Positions 24,221 through 35,678 of a stretch of DNA of 47,248 nucleotides are shown here, in pieces (position 1 is the stretch's first letter; every line of letters begins with the position of its first letter). The DNA comes from Pseudobdellovibrionaceae bacterium (GTDB lineage: Bacteria; Bdellovibrionota; Bdellovibrionia; Bdellovibrionales; Bdellovibrionaceae): the NCBI GenBank assembly GCA_019637955.1, contig JAHBUS010000013.1, forward strand, positions 1-47,248, given 5' to 3'. The position numbers and the translations under genes are program-made. The notes under the pieces were generated by a model, which did no database searches, was not told where the DNA came from, and worked only from the letters and a program-made list of their open reading frames with translations.

Positions 24221-24688
24221 TTAGTAGATTTCAACCAAGAACTGCGCGCGGCAGCCTTGCGAAACCCAGATGCGGTCCTGCCAGAGGCCCCAAGTTTGAC
24301 CGTAAACACAAGCTTGGCGCGAGAACTGGCGCTCGATGCGAGCCGAACGGATTTGACGTCCCACACGGCACTCTTGAGTGCGGTAGTCTTCCGATCCGCA
24401 CTGAATGCGAACAAAAGAGGGAGGCGCCGGCGGACGGTGCGGGGGCGGCGGAGGAGGAGGGCGGTGTCCAGGAGGAGGTCCCGGGGGGCGACCCGGAGGA
24501 CGGCCCGGATTTCCGGGATGACCAGGACGGCCGGGGCCAGGGCGGCCAGGACCGGGGCGACCGGGACCAGGGCCGGGACGGCCCGGACGGAAAGCTTCAA
24601 CATCATTGTGTTGGACTTGTTCAGCCAAGGCCGCCGGAGCCGCCGCGAACGCCAACAGGAACGAAAGAACGTAAACCATATTTTTCAT
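24221..24688 (-). CDS. Exported DUF3011 protein with Pro/Gly/Arg-rich spacer
   Basis: A 155-residue protein in three parts. First is a signal peptide (MKNMVYVLSFLLAFAAAPA, then ALA). Second, residues about 33-88 form a low-complexity spacer built from repeats of GRPGP, then GRPPG and a polyproline run. Third, a C-terminal domain with IQCGSEDYRTQECRV, FSRQACVYGQTWGLW and IWVSQGCRAQF matches DUF3011 (Cys pattern C-C-C-C, W and the final GCRAxF), a small secreted domain. Four cysteines probably form two disulphides. The function is unknown; the spacer suggests a tether across the cell wall or a matrix-binding module. The DNA of the spacer is itself repetitive. Confidence 0.85.
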   Translation of the reverse strand: MKNMVYVLSFLLAFAAAPAALAEQVQHNDVEAFRPGRPGPGPGRPGPGRPGPGRPGHPGNPGRPPGRPPGPPPGHRPPPPPPPHRPPAPPSFVRIQCGSEDYRTQECRVGRQIRSARIERQFSRQACVYGQTWGLWQDRIWVSQGCRAQFLVEIY

Positions 24689-24802
24689 CGTATCCCCTTC
24701 ATTTGTGATCTGTTTAAGGCACTTCAGCTTTAAACAAAATCAACGGAGAGGGGTCAAGAAAACGTGCTGCGTTGAGGTGTCCGTTTTTCTTCACGTGTTT
24801 CG

Positions 24803-25627
24803 TTATTGAAGAACGAAACGAATCCATTCGAGATGAGCATCCACGCGGTTGTAGAGCGAGCGTTGACGGCAGTGATCGAAACCATCGACGTTTTCATTCA
24901 CGCCATCCGCACTGTACACCGCCGAGGCCACGCCCACGATCACCGCGTTCCCGTTTTGATTGATGAGCGCGGGACCGCCCGAGTCGCCCGAGCACACGCC
25001 TTGACCGGCGGTTTGATCCGCACGGAATTGAAGGGGCGTGATCTCTGTTTTTAAAAGGGACAGCGTGACGGCGCGAAGAACGCCCGTGCCCTCGTCGCCC
25101 TCGGCATTTTCAACGCCGCGAACCCGGCCGTAACCAAGCGCCAGCACCGCCTCAGAACCAAAAGCCGCCGTGGGCAAAGCCGCGATGGCGGCCCCCGCGG
25201 GCAATCCACCAGCGAATTGGATCAGGGCAAGATCGTCTTGATTGTTCAGGTTGCGTTTGCCGTCGCTGAGTCGCACGACTCTTTTGACCGTAAGACCTTG
25301 GGCCGCGTCTTCGAAGGGCTTGCGTCCGAAGAAGACATCCAAGTTCGTCGCCTCTTTGGGTGCGCAGTGAGCGGCGGTTAAAATCCACTCCGGCGAAATG
25401 AAGGTGCCCGTACAAATGAAGGTGGGATTGCTGGGGGACTCGCCGTAAATCATTACGACCGAGGCGGCTCCGAACGTCGAAGCGTCGGCCTCGGTTCCAC
25501 CCACCACGCCCTGGCCCTGAGCCATCGCTCCCCGACCAGACGTGGGTGCGCAGGCGGCCAAGGCACCCGCCAGAATCAGGGTCAAAAGGGCTCCGCCCAA
25601 AGCGGAGAGAGAGCTCAAGTTCGTCAC
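24803..25627 (-). CDS. Trypsin-like serine protease, predicted lipoprotein
   Basis: A 274-residue S1-family protease. The N terminus ends in a lipobox LAAC (Cys26). After a short linker the chain reads GQGVVGG, a typical zymogen cleavage site before the mature VVGG terminus. The catalytic triad is visible: His87 in TAAHC, Asp in NQDDLALIQF, Ser in GDSGGPA. Other cysteines (FICTG, GVCSG, FDHCR) suit extracellular disulphides. Lipidation, if real, would leave the propeptide in the membrane and let the mature protease be freed by cleavage. Proteases of this kind are abundant in predatory and lytic bacteria. The gene stands alone. Confidence 0.88.
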   Translation of the reverse strand: MTNLSSLSALGGALLTLILAGALAACAPTSGRGAMAQGQGVVGGTEADASTFGAASVVMIYGESPSNPTFICTGTFISPEWILTAAHCAPKEATNLDVFFGRKPFEDAAQGLTVKRVVRLSDGKRNLNNQDDLALIQFAGGLPAGAAIAALPTAAFGSEAVLALGYGRVRGVENAEGDEGTGVLRAVTLSLLKTEITPLQFRADQTAGQGVCSGDSGGPALINQNGNAVIVGVASAVYSADGVNENVDGFDHCRQRSLYNRVDAHLEWIRFVLQ

Positions 25628-25782
25628 GGACGGTATCTTAGCCGTGTTGGCCGGGAGCTAACAGTGTTCGAATTTTTGACAGGTAAAAAACTCCCCGTCC
25701 AGATTCGCTTCCCTCTCTCGACAGCTCAAATCGCCTTTGTTTACCCTGAAGGGGTGCAATTCAACAACAAAGGATCACAATC

Positions 25783-27255
25783 ATGCGTTTAGGACTCTGG
25801 TCTCTCACCGCCATTTTGGCCGTTTCGAGCCTTGCGTTTGCGGGCCCCAAAAAGCGTAAACCCACCGCGGCCCCCGACCGCCCCCCGCAGTACGTTTTGC
25901 TGGCGTTCGACGGTTCGAAGGACATCAATTTCTGGAATGAGAGCACGGCGTTTGCCGACACGGTTAAAACGGATGAGGGCCGCGCCAATGTGCGCTTCAC
26001 CTACTTCATCAATCCGGTGTACTACGTCGAACACGCCAACCGTAAAGAGTACGTCACGCCCGGGCTGAACCGCACCGTGAGCTGCATCGGCTGGTCCGAG
26101 CCCACAAACTCGTTCCGCGAGCGCATCCAGGCCACGGGCCGCGCCTTCAAAGCGGGCCACGAGATCGGTTCCCACGCCAACGCGCACTGCGACCAAGCGG
26201 GCACCGATCCCGGCGACCCGATGTATGGTCACCCCTGGAGCGAAGACGACTGGCGCAGCGAATTTGATCAGTTCAATAAACTGATCTTCAATATTTTCGC
26301 CGTGAACAAACAAAAGGCCGAGCCGATCCCCTTCTCCCAGAGCGACATCGTTGGCTTCCGCGCGCCGAAGCTCTCGGTGACGAACGGCCTTTGGCCCACG
26401 CTGAAGCGCTTCGGCTTCCGCTACGACACGTCGAAGTCCGCATCACCCACTTACTGGCCGCAAAAAATGTCGTGGGGTGGATGGAACTTTCCCCTCGCCG
26501 AAATCAAGATCGCCGGCACCAACCGCCGCACGTTCTCGATGGACTTCAATTGGCTGACCTACCACTCGGGCGGCGTCACCAAACCCGGCCTCACGGAAGA
26601 AGAGCGTCTGCGCTTCAAAAACCAAATGCTCGACAGCTACAAGTACTACTTTAAGATCAACTACTTCGGCGGACGCGCACCGATTCATATCGGTCACCAC
26701 TTTTCGAAATGGAACAAAGGCGCTTATTGGGAAGCCATGAAGGACTTCACCAAATTCGTCTGTAACAAACCCGAAGTGAAGTGCGTGACTTATAAAGAGT
26801 ACGCGGACTGGCTCGACGGCTTGGCTCCGCAGAAGTACGAGTTCTACCGCTCGGGGCAATTCGAGAAGCTGCGTGACGACAACACCATCCGCAACATCTC
26901 GACTCCCACACTCGCGAACATCCGCTTGGACACCGGCAACCAAGCTTTCGAAGCCGTGGTGGACCCCGCCGACCAAGCCCGCATGAAAACCATGGGCTGG
27001 AAACCCCAGCTGCAGGTCGACTTCAAACCCGTCGAAGGCACCACGCTCACGCGTGAACAGCTGATCCAGATGGTGGGCCCAGGCAAAACGACGTTCGTTC
27101 GCGCCGCCCTGGTCAACAAATCGGGACAGGAACTCGACTGGCAGACGTACCGTATCGACGAGCTGGGCACTCCGAAAGAACTGATGTCTTCGGAGCCCAT
27201 CGAGAACCGCGCCCTCCAGGGCGAGGGCATCGACGCTCACACCACGCCTGAATGA
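25783..27255 (+). CDS. Exported polysaccharide-deacetylase-like protein
   Basis: A 490-residue protein with a signal peptide (cleavage near AFAGPKK). The first 360 residues follow a NodB/CE4 deacetylase layout: motif 1 is LAFDGSKD, motif 2 is the zinc-binding pair in EIGSHANAH, motif 3 resembles GFRAPKL, and a WLTYHSGG/HIGHHFSKW segment ends the fold. Motif 1 lacks one Asp of the usual TFDDG, so the catalytic base position is altered (FDGS). The C-terminal 120 residues are an additional domain that I do not recognise. CE4 enzymes remove N-acetyl groups from peptidoglycan or chitin. The ATG lies after a CAAAGGATC ribosome-binding site. Confidence 0.78.
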   Translation: MRLGLWSLTAILAVSSLAFAGPKKRKPTAAPDRPPQYVLLAFDGSKDINFWNESTAFADTVKTDEGRANVRFTYFINPVYYVEHANRKEYVTPGLNRTVSCIGWSEPTNSFRERIQATGRAFKAGHEIGSHANAHCDQAGTDPGDPMYGHPWSEDDWRSEFDQFNKLIFNIFAVNKQKAEPIPFSQSDIVGFRAPKLSVTNGLWPTLKRFGFRYDTSKSASPTYWPQKMSWGGWNFPLAEIKIAGTNRRTFSMDFNWLTYHSGGVTKPGLTEEERLRFKNQMLDSYKYYFKINYFGGRAPIHIGHHFSKWNKGAYWEAMKDFTKFVCNKPEVKCVTYKEYADWLDGLAPQKYEFYRSGQFEKLRDDNTIRNISTPTLANIRLDTGNQAFEAVVDPADQARMKTMGWKPQLQVDFKPVEGTTLTREQLIQMVGPGKTTFVRAALVNKSGQELDWQTYRIDELGTPKELMSSEPIENRALQGEGIDAHTTPE

Positions 27256-27267
27256 TTTTGGAGGGTT

Positions 27268-27294
27268 CCCGGTGTTTCAATTCGAGACACCGGG
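27268..27294 (+). terminator. Probable terminator after the deacetylase-like gene
   Basis: CCCGGTGT (27268-27275) pairs with ACACCGGG (27287-27294), and the stem can extend by three more pairs. The following bases ATTTCGTCTCTTT are only moderately T-rich, so termination may be partial and could allow read-through to the lipoprotein gene. Confidence 0.5.
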
Positions 27295-27346
27295 ATTTCG
27301 TCTCTTTGTGAACCGCCCCGTTTCGCGCTATGCTGAGGATCTGGGG

Positions 27347-27793
27347 ATGATGAAAATCAAGCTTCTTCTCTTTTCATGTCTTTTTCTCTCAATGGCGGCT
27401 TGCCAGTCCAAGCCGAAAAACGACTTCGCGCAATTGAAAACCGGCATGTTCAAAAACGAAGTGCTGGGAATCATGGGAAGCCCGCAGCGCACCCAGCGCT
27501 GGCACGGCATGGACCGCTGGACTTATATTTACTTCGATGACAGCGACCGGAACGAAAAAGAAGTCCACTTCGCCGAGGGACGTGCGACCTACGTGGGCGC
27601 GAGTTACGCTCCCCCCGTCTCGGCCGAACAGCAAGACCGGATTTTTGAAGCTCAAAATTTAGAAATCGAAAAGCAATTCGCCCTTCAACGCGAAGAAGCC
27701 CGCAAGGCGCGCCAATACTTTCCGGCCTACGAGGATGACGTGCGCGGCACGAACGAGATCCGCTACGTCCCGTCCTACGAGCCTTTGCAATAA
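27347..27793 (+). CDS. BamE-like (SmpA/OmlA-fold) lipoprotein
   Basis: A 148-residue lipoprotein with signal MMKIKLLLFSCLFLSMAAC (lipobox MAAC). The domain following it, LKTGMFKNEVLGIMGSPQRT then RWTYIYF, matches the BamE pattern (xxGMxxxEVxxxxGxPxxx...WxYxF). BamE is an outer-membrane lipoprotein of the barrel-assembly machine. An extra C-terminal 60 residues are charged and helical. Many unrelated small lipoproteins share this fold, so the true BamE role is not certain. The longer frame to 27272 runs through the upstream hairpin; ATG 27347 (or the adjacent ATG 27350) after TGAGGATCTGGGG is preferred. Confidence 0.72.
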   Translation: MMKIKLLLFSCLFLSMAACQSKPKNDFAQLKTGMFKNEVLGIMGSPQRTQRWHGMDRWTYIYFDDSDRNEKEVHFAEGRATYVGASYAPPVSAEQQDRIFEAQNLEIEKQFALQREEARKARQYFPAYEDDVRGTNEIRYVPSYEPLQ

Positions 27794-27796
27794 ACT

Positions 27797-28384
27797 TTAT
27801 TTCCTCAGAATCGGACTGTCGGATTCGCGGATGGTCTTTTCGCCTTCGCCGGATTTCTTTTCTTCCACGATGATTTCTTTTTCTTTGCGAGGACGCTTGG
27901 CCGGCTCGCCGTACTGCGTGCGCATCCGGTGCAAGTTTCGTTGAAGCTTCCCTTCCATCCCGACCAGCTCTTCGATTTTTTCGAGCGAGGGAATGTCTCC
28001 GGTTTGGTAAACGCGCTCGGGCGTCTGCGCCGCACGCTCCGGGAACCGGTATTTAAAAATCTGGTTTTCTTTACGCAGGTCCTCGGCGTGAGTTTTCCAC
28101 TCGCTATAGGTTTTATCGATTTCTTTGTCGAGTTCCGCCATGCGCTCGGCATTGGCGCCCGCCTTCTTGGTGCGGATCAACTCTTTGAGCTTGTCGTCGA
28201 GTTGCTTTGTTTTGGTCGAAAGCGCCGAGATGCGGTTTTGCACCTCCACCCAGGGCTTGTCGTTCTTAAGCTCCTCTTTGCCCGCCTCTTCCTTGGGCGC
28301 TTCGTTGGCGAAACCCGAGAAGGGCGCGAGCAGTCCCAAAACGATCACCGACCCGGCGAAAAACAGTCTGAAGTTAGGCTTCAT
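27797..28384 (-). CDS. Exported coiled-coil protein
   Basis: A 195-residue protein with a signal peptide (cleaved near GFANEA). The mature protein is almost entirely charged helix: heptad-like runs (VQNRISALSTKTKQLDDKLK, MAELDKEIDKTYSEWKTHAE) suggest a dimeric coiled coil. A short break containing FRYPE-like KYRFPERAAQTPERV follows, then a second helix with a strongly basic then acidic C terminus. The family is not recognised. The start overlaps the end of the zinc-ribbon gene by 11 bases, so it is translated from the same messenger as the secA unit. A periplasmic scaffold or chaperone-like role is possible but unsupported. Confidence 0.75.
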   Translation of the reverse strand: MKPNFRLFFAGSVIVLGLLAPFSGFANEAPKEEAGKEELKNDKPWVEVQNRISALSTKTKQLDDKLKELIRTKKAGANAERMAELDKEIDKTYSEWKTHAEDLRKENQIFKYRFPERAAQTPERVYQTGDIPSLEKIEELVGMEGKLQRNLHRMRTQYGEPAKRPRKEKEIIVEEKKSGEGEKTIRESDSPILRK

Positions 28385-29207
28385 AGGCTTTTTGCTTCCA
28401 ATGGAATTGAAGGTTGAGGTGCTGCAAACGCGTGACGATCAAACTGGTGCGCGCGGCATTCAGCCCCGGGAGGGTGATGGTGCCGTTACGGATCGGATGG
28501 TCTTTTAAATTTAGGTAGAGACGCGGGTCTGAAAGAACGTCCATCACTTCGGCGCGCAGATCTTTGTGGTCGATTCCCGAGAGCGTGAGCTCGAATTGCA
28601 AAGCCCCCATGTCGACATCTTGATTGCCGAACTCGGACACGTCCGAAAAGTCGTTGGCCGCGACCGGCGCCGCTTCGGGCTCGGGTGGAGGAGCGTCCAA
28701 GCCCTGATCGAACCAGTTGGCATTGTCATCGGCGGGTGGCGGCTCTTCAGTCACTTGCTCTTCAGTCACTTGCTGTTCGACGGCCGACTCTTCGGCCATG
28801 ATCGGTTCTTCCGGCGGCGCTTCAAAGCTGGCCATCGGCTCCATCGCCACTTCGCCCTCACCGGCCAACGACGAGGCGTCCTCAGCCGGAGGCGCTTCGG
28901 GCTCGGCCGCAAAAGGCTCGAAACTCGAACCCGTTTCGGGAGGCTCCGCCGTCATTGAATTTTCAAAAGGGGACTCTTCGAGAGGTGCGTCTTCAATGGC
29001 TGGCTCACTCTCCGCATCGGCTTGCGCCGCTGGCGCAATCTCTGCATCGGCTTGCGCCGCTGACTCATTCTCCGCGTCCGACTTGTCGGCCAGTTGAACC
29101 TGGCCATCCATGTCGATCATCAGCACGGCTCCGCAATTCATGCAGGCCACGATGCCGAAATCTTGGTCCAAAGGTTGTCCGCATTGAAGGCACGTGAGTC
29201 CTTCCAC
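28374..29207 (-). CDS. Zinc-ribbon protein with acidic repeat linker
   Basis: A 277-residue protein in three parts. Residues 1-30 hold a zinc ribbon (CLQC and CMNC). Residues about 35-190 are an acidic, Ala/Glu/Pro-rich disordered linker with internal repeats (SAAQADAE/PAAQADAE and QVTEE twice). The final 85 residues form a compact alpha/beta domain (MGALQFELTLSGIDHKDLRA...) that I do not recognise. No signal peptide, so cytosolic. It begins three bases after the secA stop and overlaps the coiled-coil gene, so it belongs to the secA operon. The linker repeats reflect DNA-level duplications around 28745-28780 and 29005-29070. Confidence 0.75.
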   Translation of the reverse strand: MEGLTCLQCGQPLDQDFGIVACMNCGAVLMIDMDGQVQLADKSDAENESAAQADAEIAPAAQADAESEPAIEDAPLEESPFENSMTAEPPETGSSFEPFAAEPEAPPAEDASSLAGEGEVAMEPMASFEAPPEEPIMAEESAVEQQVTEEQVTEEPPPADDNANWFDQGLDAPPPEPEAAPVAANDFSDVSEFGNQDVDMGALQFELTLSGIDHKDLRAEVMDVLSDPRLYLNLKDHPIRNGTITLPGLNAARTSLIVTRLQHLNLQFHWKQKAYEA

Positions 29208-29210
29208 CGC

Positions 29211-31913
<2,703 letters not shown>

Positions 31914-31925
31914 AGACCACTAAGT

Positions 31926-32513
31926 CTAGAGGTCTGAGTCCTCGGCGGCAAGGACGGCTGGGTCAAGAATGTGGTCTTCCGGCATTTCGCCCTTCTCACG
32001 CAGCTGACGCAGGAATTCGAAAGCCACGATGGCCACGGCTGTCGAGACGTTGTAACCCCGAACAGGACCTAAGATGGGGATCAAAAGAGTTTGATCTTCA
32101 TTCTGCTGCAAGAGGTCATCGGGCAGGCCCTTGGTTTCTTTGCCAAAGACAAGCCAGTCCCCTTTTTGAAACTGCACATCGTAATAATGGCGAGACCCTT
32201 TGGCCGAAAAATAGAACATCCGGCGCGGGTCTTTGATTTCGGCCGCCCAGGACTCTCGCGTTTCATGGTGCTTCCAGCTGAGATGCTGCCAGTAATCCAG
32301 ACCGGCGCGCTTTAAATTTTTATCGGTGATTTTGAAACCGAGCGGGCCCACCAGGTGCAGATCGGACCGCGTCCCCACGCAAGTGCGGCCGATGTTCCCC
32401 GTGTTTTGCGGAATTTCGGGCTCCACCAAAGCCACATGAAACAACGGCTCTGGAGCCTGGGCGGGCTGATGCCCTTTTAGAATTTGATCATCCGAGGTAA
32501 CGGCAAACTTCAT
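31926..32513 (-). CDS. trmL: tRNA (cytidine/uridine-34 2'-O) methyltransferase
   Basis: A 195-residue SPOUT methyltransferase of the TrmL/YibK type, which 2'-O-methylates the wobble base of tRNA-Leu isoacceptors. Motif order is VEPEIPQNTGNIGRTC near residue 30 (RNA binding), VFGKETKGLPDDLL (the GxExxGLP SAM knot) and PVRGYNVSTAVAIVAFE (RSLNxxxA/NLSxAVxI equivalent). Here the C-terminal motif is RGYNVSTAV, close to the family's RSLNLSNAV. The frame extends to 32552 through a TTG; ATG 32513 gives the usual length with a short N-terminal extension. The start overlaps the end of the upstream gene by 26 bases. Confidence 0.88.
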   Translation of the reverse strand: MKFAVTSDDQILKGHQPAQAPEPLFHVALVEPEIPQNTGNIGRTCVGTRSDLHLVGPLGFKITDKNLKRAGLDYWQHLSWKHHETRESWAAEIKDPRRMFYFSAKGSRHYYDVQFQKGDWLVFGKETKGLPDDLLQQNEDQTLLIPILGPVRGYNVSTAVAIVAFEFLRQLREKGEMPEDHILDPAVLAAEDSDL

Positions 32514-33096
32514 GGCCGAGTTTGGATAGCGCAAGACGTCGGCCCTTATCAACGATCATCTCAAGATTCATCAGTTCGCGGTACAATTGCAGGTCGATCG
32601 GGATGATTTCTCGGCCCGTGGCCGCTCCCAAACGCTGGATGTACATCTTTTGGCGTTCGCTGAGCTGCCCGATCAGAGCGGGTTTGGATTGCATGGCCGT
32701 GCGCCAGTCCCCGTTCTCGATGGGCGTTGCGGTCTTCGGCAGGTGCTTGGGATTTAAGAAGTACACCCAGCACTCCTGATAGCCGGAGGCGGTTTGCACT
32801 TCCTTCTTTTTGCGCCAATACAGGCTTTTCTCGGGACGGTCTTGGTCAAAGCCGTGAAATTGATCCAGCAAGCTCACAAGCGTCGCGGATCCCTTGAGGG
32901 TGACCAGCTCGCCCTCGATCAAATCGAGCCCACCTTCAAGGACGACCGGAAAGCCCACTTTCAAAGAGTAAGCGGTGCCCTGAAGAGCCGCCGCCTCCTG
33001 GGCCACGACAAAATCCTGGATTTTTTGAAAGTGGACGAGACCCTGAGTCATCGATCCATAAACAAAGAAAAGCTCTTCAGCTCCGATTTGATTCAT
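32488..33096 (-). CDS. Gamma-glutamylcyclotransferase-like protein
   Basis: A 202-residue protein. The first 120 residues match the GGCT/AIG2 fold: FFVYGSMTQGL near residue 10 (the YGSxxxG substrate loop), AYSLKVGFPVVLEGG, ELVTLKGSATLVSLLDQFHG with LDxxxG, and a closing Y-x-x-x strand (ECWVYFL). GGCT enzymes cyclise gamma-glutamyl amines to 5-oxoproline; the catalytic Glu position is not clear to me, so activity is uncertain. The C-terminal 80 residues (helical; LSERQKMYIQRLG...) are an extension. The longest frame starts at 33219, but ATG 33096 has GAGGGGG seven bases upstream. It is divergent from glnB, with 288 bases of shared intergenic DNA. Confidence 0.78.
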   Translation of the reverse strand: MNQIGAEELFFVYGSMTQGLVHFQKIQDFVVAQEAAALQGTAYSLKVGFPVVLEGGLDLIEGELVTLKGSATLVSLLDQFHGFDQDRPEKSLYWRKKKEVQTASGYQECWVYFLNPKHLPKTATPIENGDWRTAMQSKPALIGQLSERQKMYIQRLGAATGREIIPIDLQLYRELMNLEMIVDKGRRLALSKLGHEVCRYLG

Positions 33097-33357
33097 GATT
33101 CCCCCTCGAAACCAATCATCCTCAGTCGACTTGCAGCTCGAAAGCGCCTGGTGAAGCGCCGTGCCCTCTTTCAGGGCAGAGCGCGGAGTTACCAAAAAGA
33201 CACACCCACCGCAAGGCAAAATCGAGTGAAAGCTCGATCATTTCTTAAGCGAATTTTTGGGGATCAAGCACTTACCGTTTCGCGTTACCAAAAAGAGAAG
33301 TGATTTCAATACGGCGCGATCTTTGACCGCTCAGAAAATATTTTGCTAGGTTTGTAA

Positions 33358-33726
<369 letters not shown>

Positions 33727-33753
33727 GTTCGAAAACTAAAAAGGGAGGCAGGA

Positions 33754-35169
33754 ATGACGGCTCAGGAAGCGATTCAGTTTGCGAAAGAGAAGGGCGCCCG
33801 CATGGTGGACTTAAAGTTCTGCGACATGCTGGGAACATGGCAACACTTTTCTATTCCGATCAGCGGGTTGGATATGGATTTCTTCGAGGAGGGACTCGGC
33901 TTTGACGGAAGCTCGATTCGCGGTTGGCGCGGCATCGAAGAATCCGACATGGTCGTCAAACCCGATCCTTCGACCGCGAAAATGGACCCGTTCATGGAAG
34001 TGCCGACCGTGTCGTTCATTTGCGACGTGGTTCTTCCCGAAACTCTCGAGGCCTACGACCGCGATCCCCGCAACGTGCTTCGCAAAGCCATGGCGTACCT
34101 GAAGTCGTCGGGCGTTGCCGATACGGCCTACTTCGGGCCCGAAGCCGAGTTCTTCATCTTCGATGACATCCGTTTTGAGCAAACCAACAACGGCGCGTTC
34201 TACCAAATCGACTCGGACGAGGGCATTTGGAACTCGGGCCGCGACGAAGGTGGACACAACTTGGGTTACAAACCCCGTCATAAAGAGGGCTACTTCCCGG
34301 TCCTCCCGACCGATTCGCAGCACGACCTGCGCACCGAAATGTGTTTGGAGCTCGAGCGCGCCGGCATGCAAGTCGAGCGTCAGCACCACGAGGTGGCGAC
34401 CGCGGGACAGGCCGAGATCAACATCAAATTCGACAGCGCGCTGAACATGGCCGACAAGATGATGTGGTTCAAATACATCATTAAAAACGTCGCTCACCGT
34501 CACAACAAGACCGTGACCTTCATGCCCAAGCCCATCTACGGAGACAACGGTTCGGGAATGCACGTGCACATGTCGCTGTGGAAAGACGGACAGAACTTGT
34601 TCGCGGGTAACAAATACGCCGGCCTTTCGGAAACCGCGTTGTTCTTCATTGGCGGCATCTTGAAGCACGCCCCCGCGCTGTGCGGAATCATCAACCCGAC
34701 GACCAATAGCTACAAACGTCTGGTTCCGGGCTTCGAGGCGCCGATCAAATTGGCTTACAGCTTCAAAAACCGCTCGGCGGCGGTTCGTATTCCCAACTCG
34801 GGACCGAATCCCAAAGCCAAACGCATCGAGTTCCGCACGCCCGATCCGATGGCGAACATTTACTTGGCGCAAGCCGCGCTGTTGATGGCCGGTCTGGATG
34901 GCGTGATGAACAAGATCCACCCCGGAGATCCTCTCGACAAGGACATCTACGGTCTCAGCCCGCAAGAGGCGGCGAAAGTCCCGTCGATCCCCGGATCGCT
35001 CGAAGAGGCTCTCGTCAACCTGCGTGAGAAATCTGATTTCCTCAAGAAAGGTGATGTGTTTTCTGAAGACTTGCTGGAAACCTGGATCCAGTACAAGGTC
35101 GACAAAGAAATCCGCCCGATCCAACAACGCCCAGTGCCTTACGAATTTCATTTGTACTACGATATGTAA
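33754..35169 (+). CDS. glnA: Glutamine synthetase type I
   Basis: A 471-residue dodecameric GSI that makes glutamine from glutamate, ammonia and ATP. The N-terminal beta-grasp has [14 protein letters not shown] with the conserved Asp loop. Active-site landmarks are [48 protein letters not shown], and NRSAAVRIP. Tyr399 in [11 protein letters not shown] is in the adenylylation position, so it is the GSI-beta form subject to GlnE-type control. It is in an operon with glnB and ends at a strong terminator. Confidence 0.97.
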   Translation: MTAQEAIQFAKEKGARMVDLKFCDMLGTWQHFSIPISGLDMDFFEEGLGFDGSSIRGWRGIEESDMVVKPDPSTAKMDPFMEVPTVSFICDVVLPETLEAYDRDPRNVLRKAMAYLKSSGVADTAYFGPEAEFFIFDDIRFEQTNNGAFYQIDSDEGIWNSGRDEGGHNLGYKPRHKEGYFPVLPTDSQHDLRTEMCLELERAGMQVERQHHEVATAGQAEINIKFDSALNMADKMMWFKYIIKNVAHRHNKTVTFMPKPIYGDNGSGMHVHMSLWKDGQNLFAGNKYAGLSETALFFIGGILKHAPALCGIINPTTNSYKRLVPGFEAPIKLAYSFKNRSAAVRIPNSGPNPKAKRIEFRTPDPMANIYLAQAALLMAGLDGVMNKIHPGDPLDKDIYGLSPQEAAKVPSIPGSLEEALVNLREKSDFLKKGDVFSEDLLETWIQYKVDKEIRPIQQRPVPYEFHLYYDM

Positions 35170-35196
35170 TTCGGGATATTTGGAGTCTAGCTTCCG

Positions 35197-35227
35197 AGGG
35201 GTTTCCGCAAGGAAGCCCCTTTTTTTT
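35197..35227 (+). terminator. Intrinsic terminator of glnBA
   Basis: AGGGGTTTCC (35197-35206) and GGAAGCCCCT (35211-35220) form a ten-pair stem (one G-T pair) with tetraloop GCAA, followed by an eight-base T run (35220-35227). It lies 27 bases after the glnA stop and 29 before the next start. Confidence 0.93.
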
Positions 35228-35256
35228 GCCGCTCGTTTAAGTTGAAAGAGGTTCGC

Positions 35257-35676
35257 ATGGCAGAGCAATACAAAACATTCATGGGCCATCTCTGGTACCA
35301 AAAAGAAGACAACGTTTACACCGTCGGTTTGAACGAGGACGCCCTCGATGAGATCGAAAGCATCTCATCGGTCGATCTTCCTCCCGAAGGCGAAGTGATC
35401 GAATCCGATGTCGTGCTGGGCTCGATCGAAACCGACAACGGTCCCCTCGATATTTACTCGCCCGTCTCGGGCAACGTCGTTGAAATCAACACCACCGTCA
35501 CCGAGGATCCCTCTTTGATCCAAGACGATCCGTACGACGCTTGGCTCTTCAAGATCGAATCCGACGAAGACGTCTCGGACGAAGATGAAGATGAGGACGA
35601 AGACGAGGATGATGAAGACGAGGACGACGAGGATCTCGACGAAGATGAAGACGATTACGAAGAGGACGAGGAGTAA
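35257..35676 (+). CDS. GcvH-like protein without lipoyl lysine, with Asp/Glu tail
   Basis: A 139-residue protein. The first 95 residues follow the glycine-cleavage H-protein fold: [47 protein letters not shown], and PYDAWLFKI. The hammerhead loop that normally presents ESVKA reads ETDNG, with Asn where the lipoylated Lys should be. It therefore cannot work as a GCS carrier. Residues about 102-139 are an almost pure Asp/Glu tail, giving a strongly negative charge. ATG 35257 after AAAGAGG is chosen over 35242. The stop is two bases from the dps start and the tail DNA supplies its GAGGAG ribosome-binding site. Confidence 0.8.
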   Translation: MAEQYKTFMGHLWYQKEDNVYTVGLNEDALDEIESISSVDLPPEGEVIESDVVLGSIETDNGPLDIYSPVSGNVVEINTTVTEDPSLIQDDPYDAWLFKIESDEDVSDEDEDEDEDEDDEDEDDEDLDEDEDDYEEDEE

Positions 35677-35678
35677 CC

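Noticed and set aside
28745-29070. Repeats in this stretch as a mobile element
   Set aside because: They are short in-frame duplications in the acidic linker of the zinc-ribbon protein.
33162-33178. TGCCCT-CTTTC-AGGGCA hairpin as a terminator
   Set aside because: It has a short stem and no T run on either strand, and lies upstream of the gamma-glutamylcyclotransferase-like gene rather than after a gene.
33811-35301. A 496-residue open frame antisense to glnA
   Set aside because: It is opposite the conserved glutamine synthetase and shows only Arg/Val/His-rich shadow composition.
35575-35676. Tandem GAAGAT/GAGGAC-like DNA repeat, considered as a microsatellite or CRISPR-like array
   Set aside because: It encodes the Asp/Glu tail in frame, has no spacer structure, and supplies the dps ribosome-binding site.
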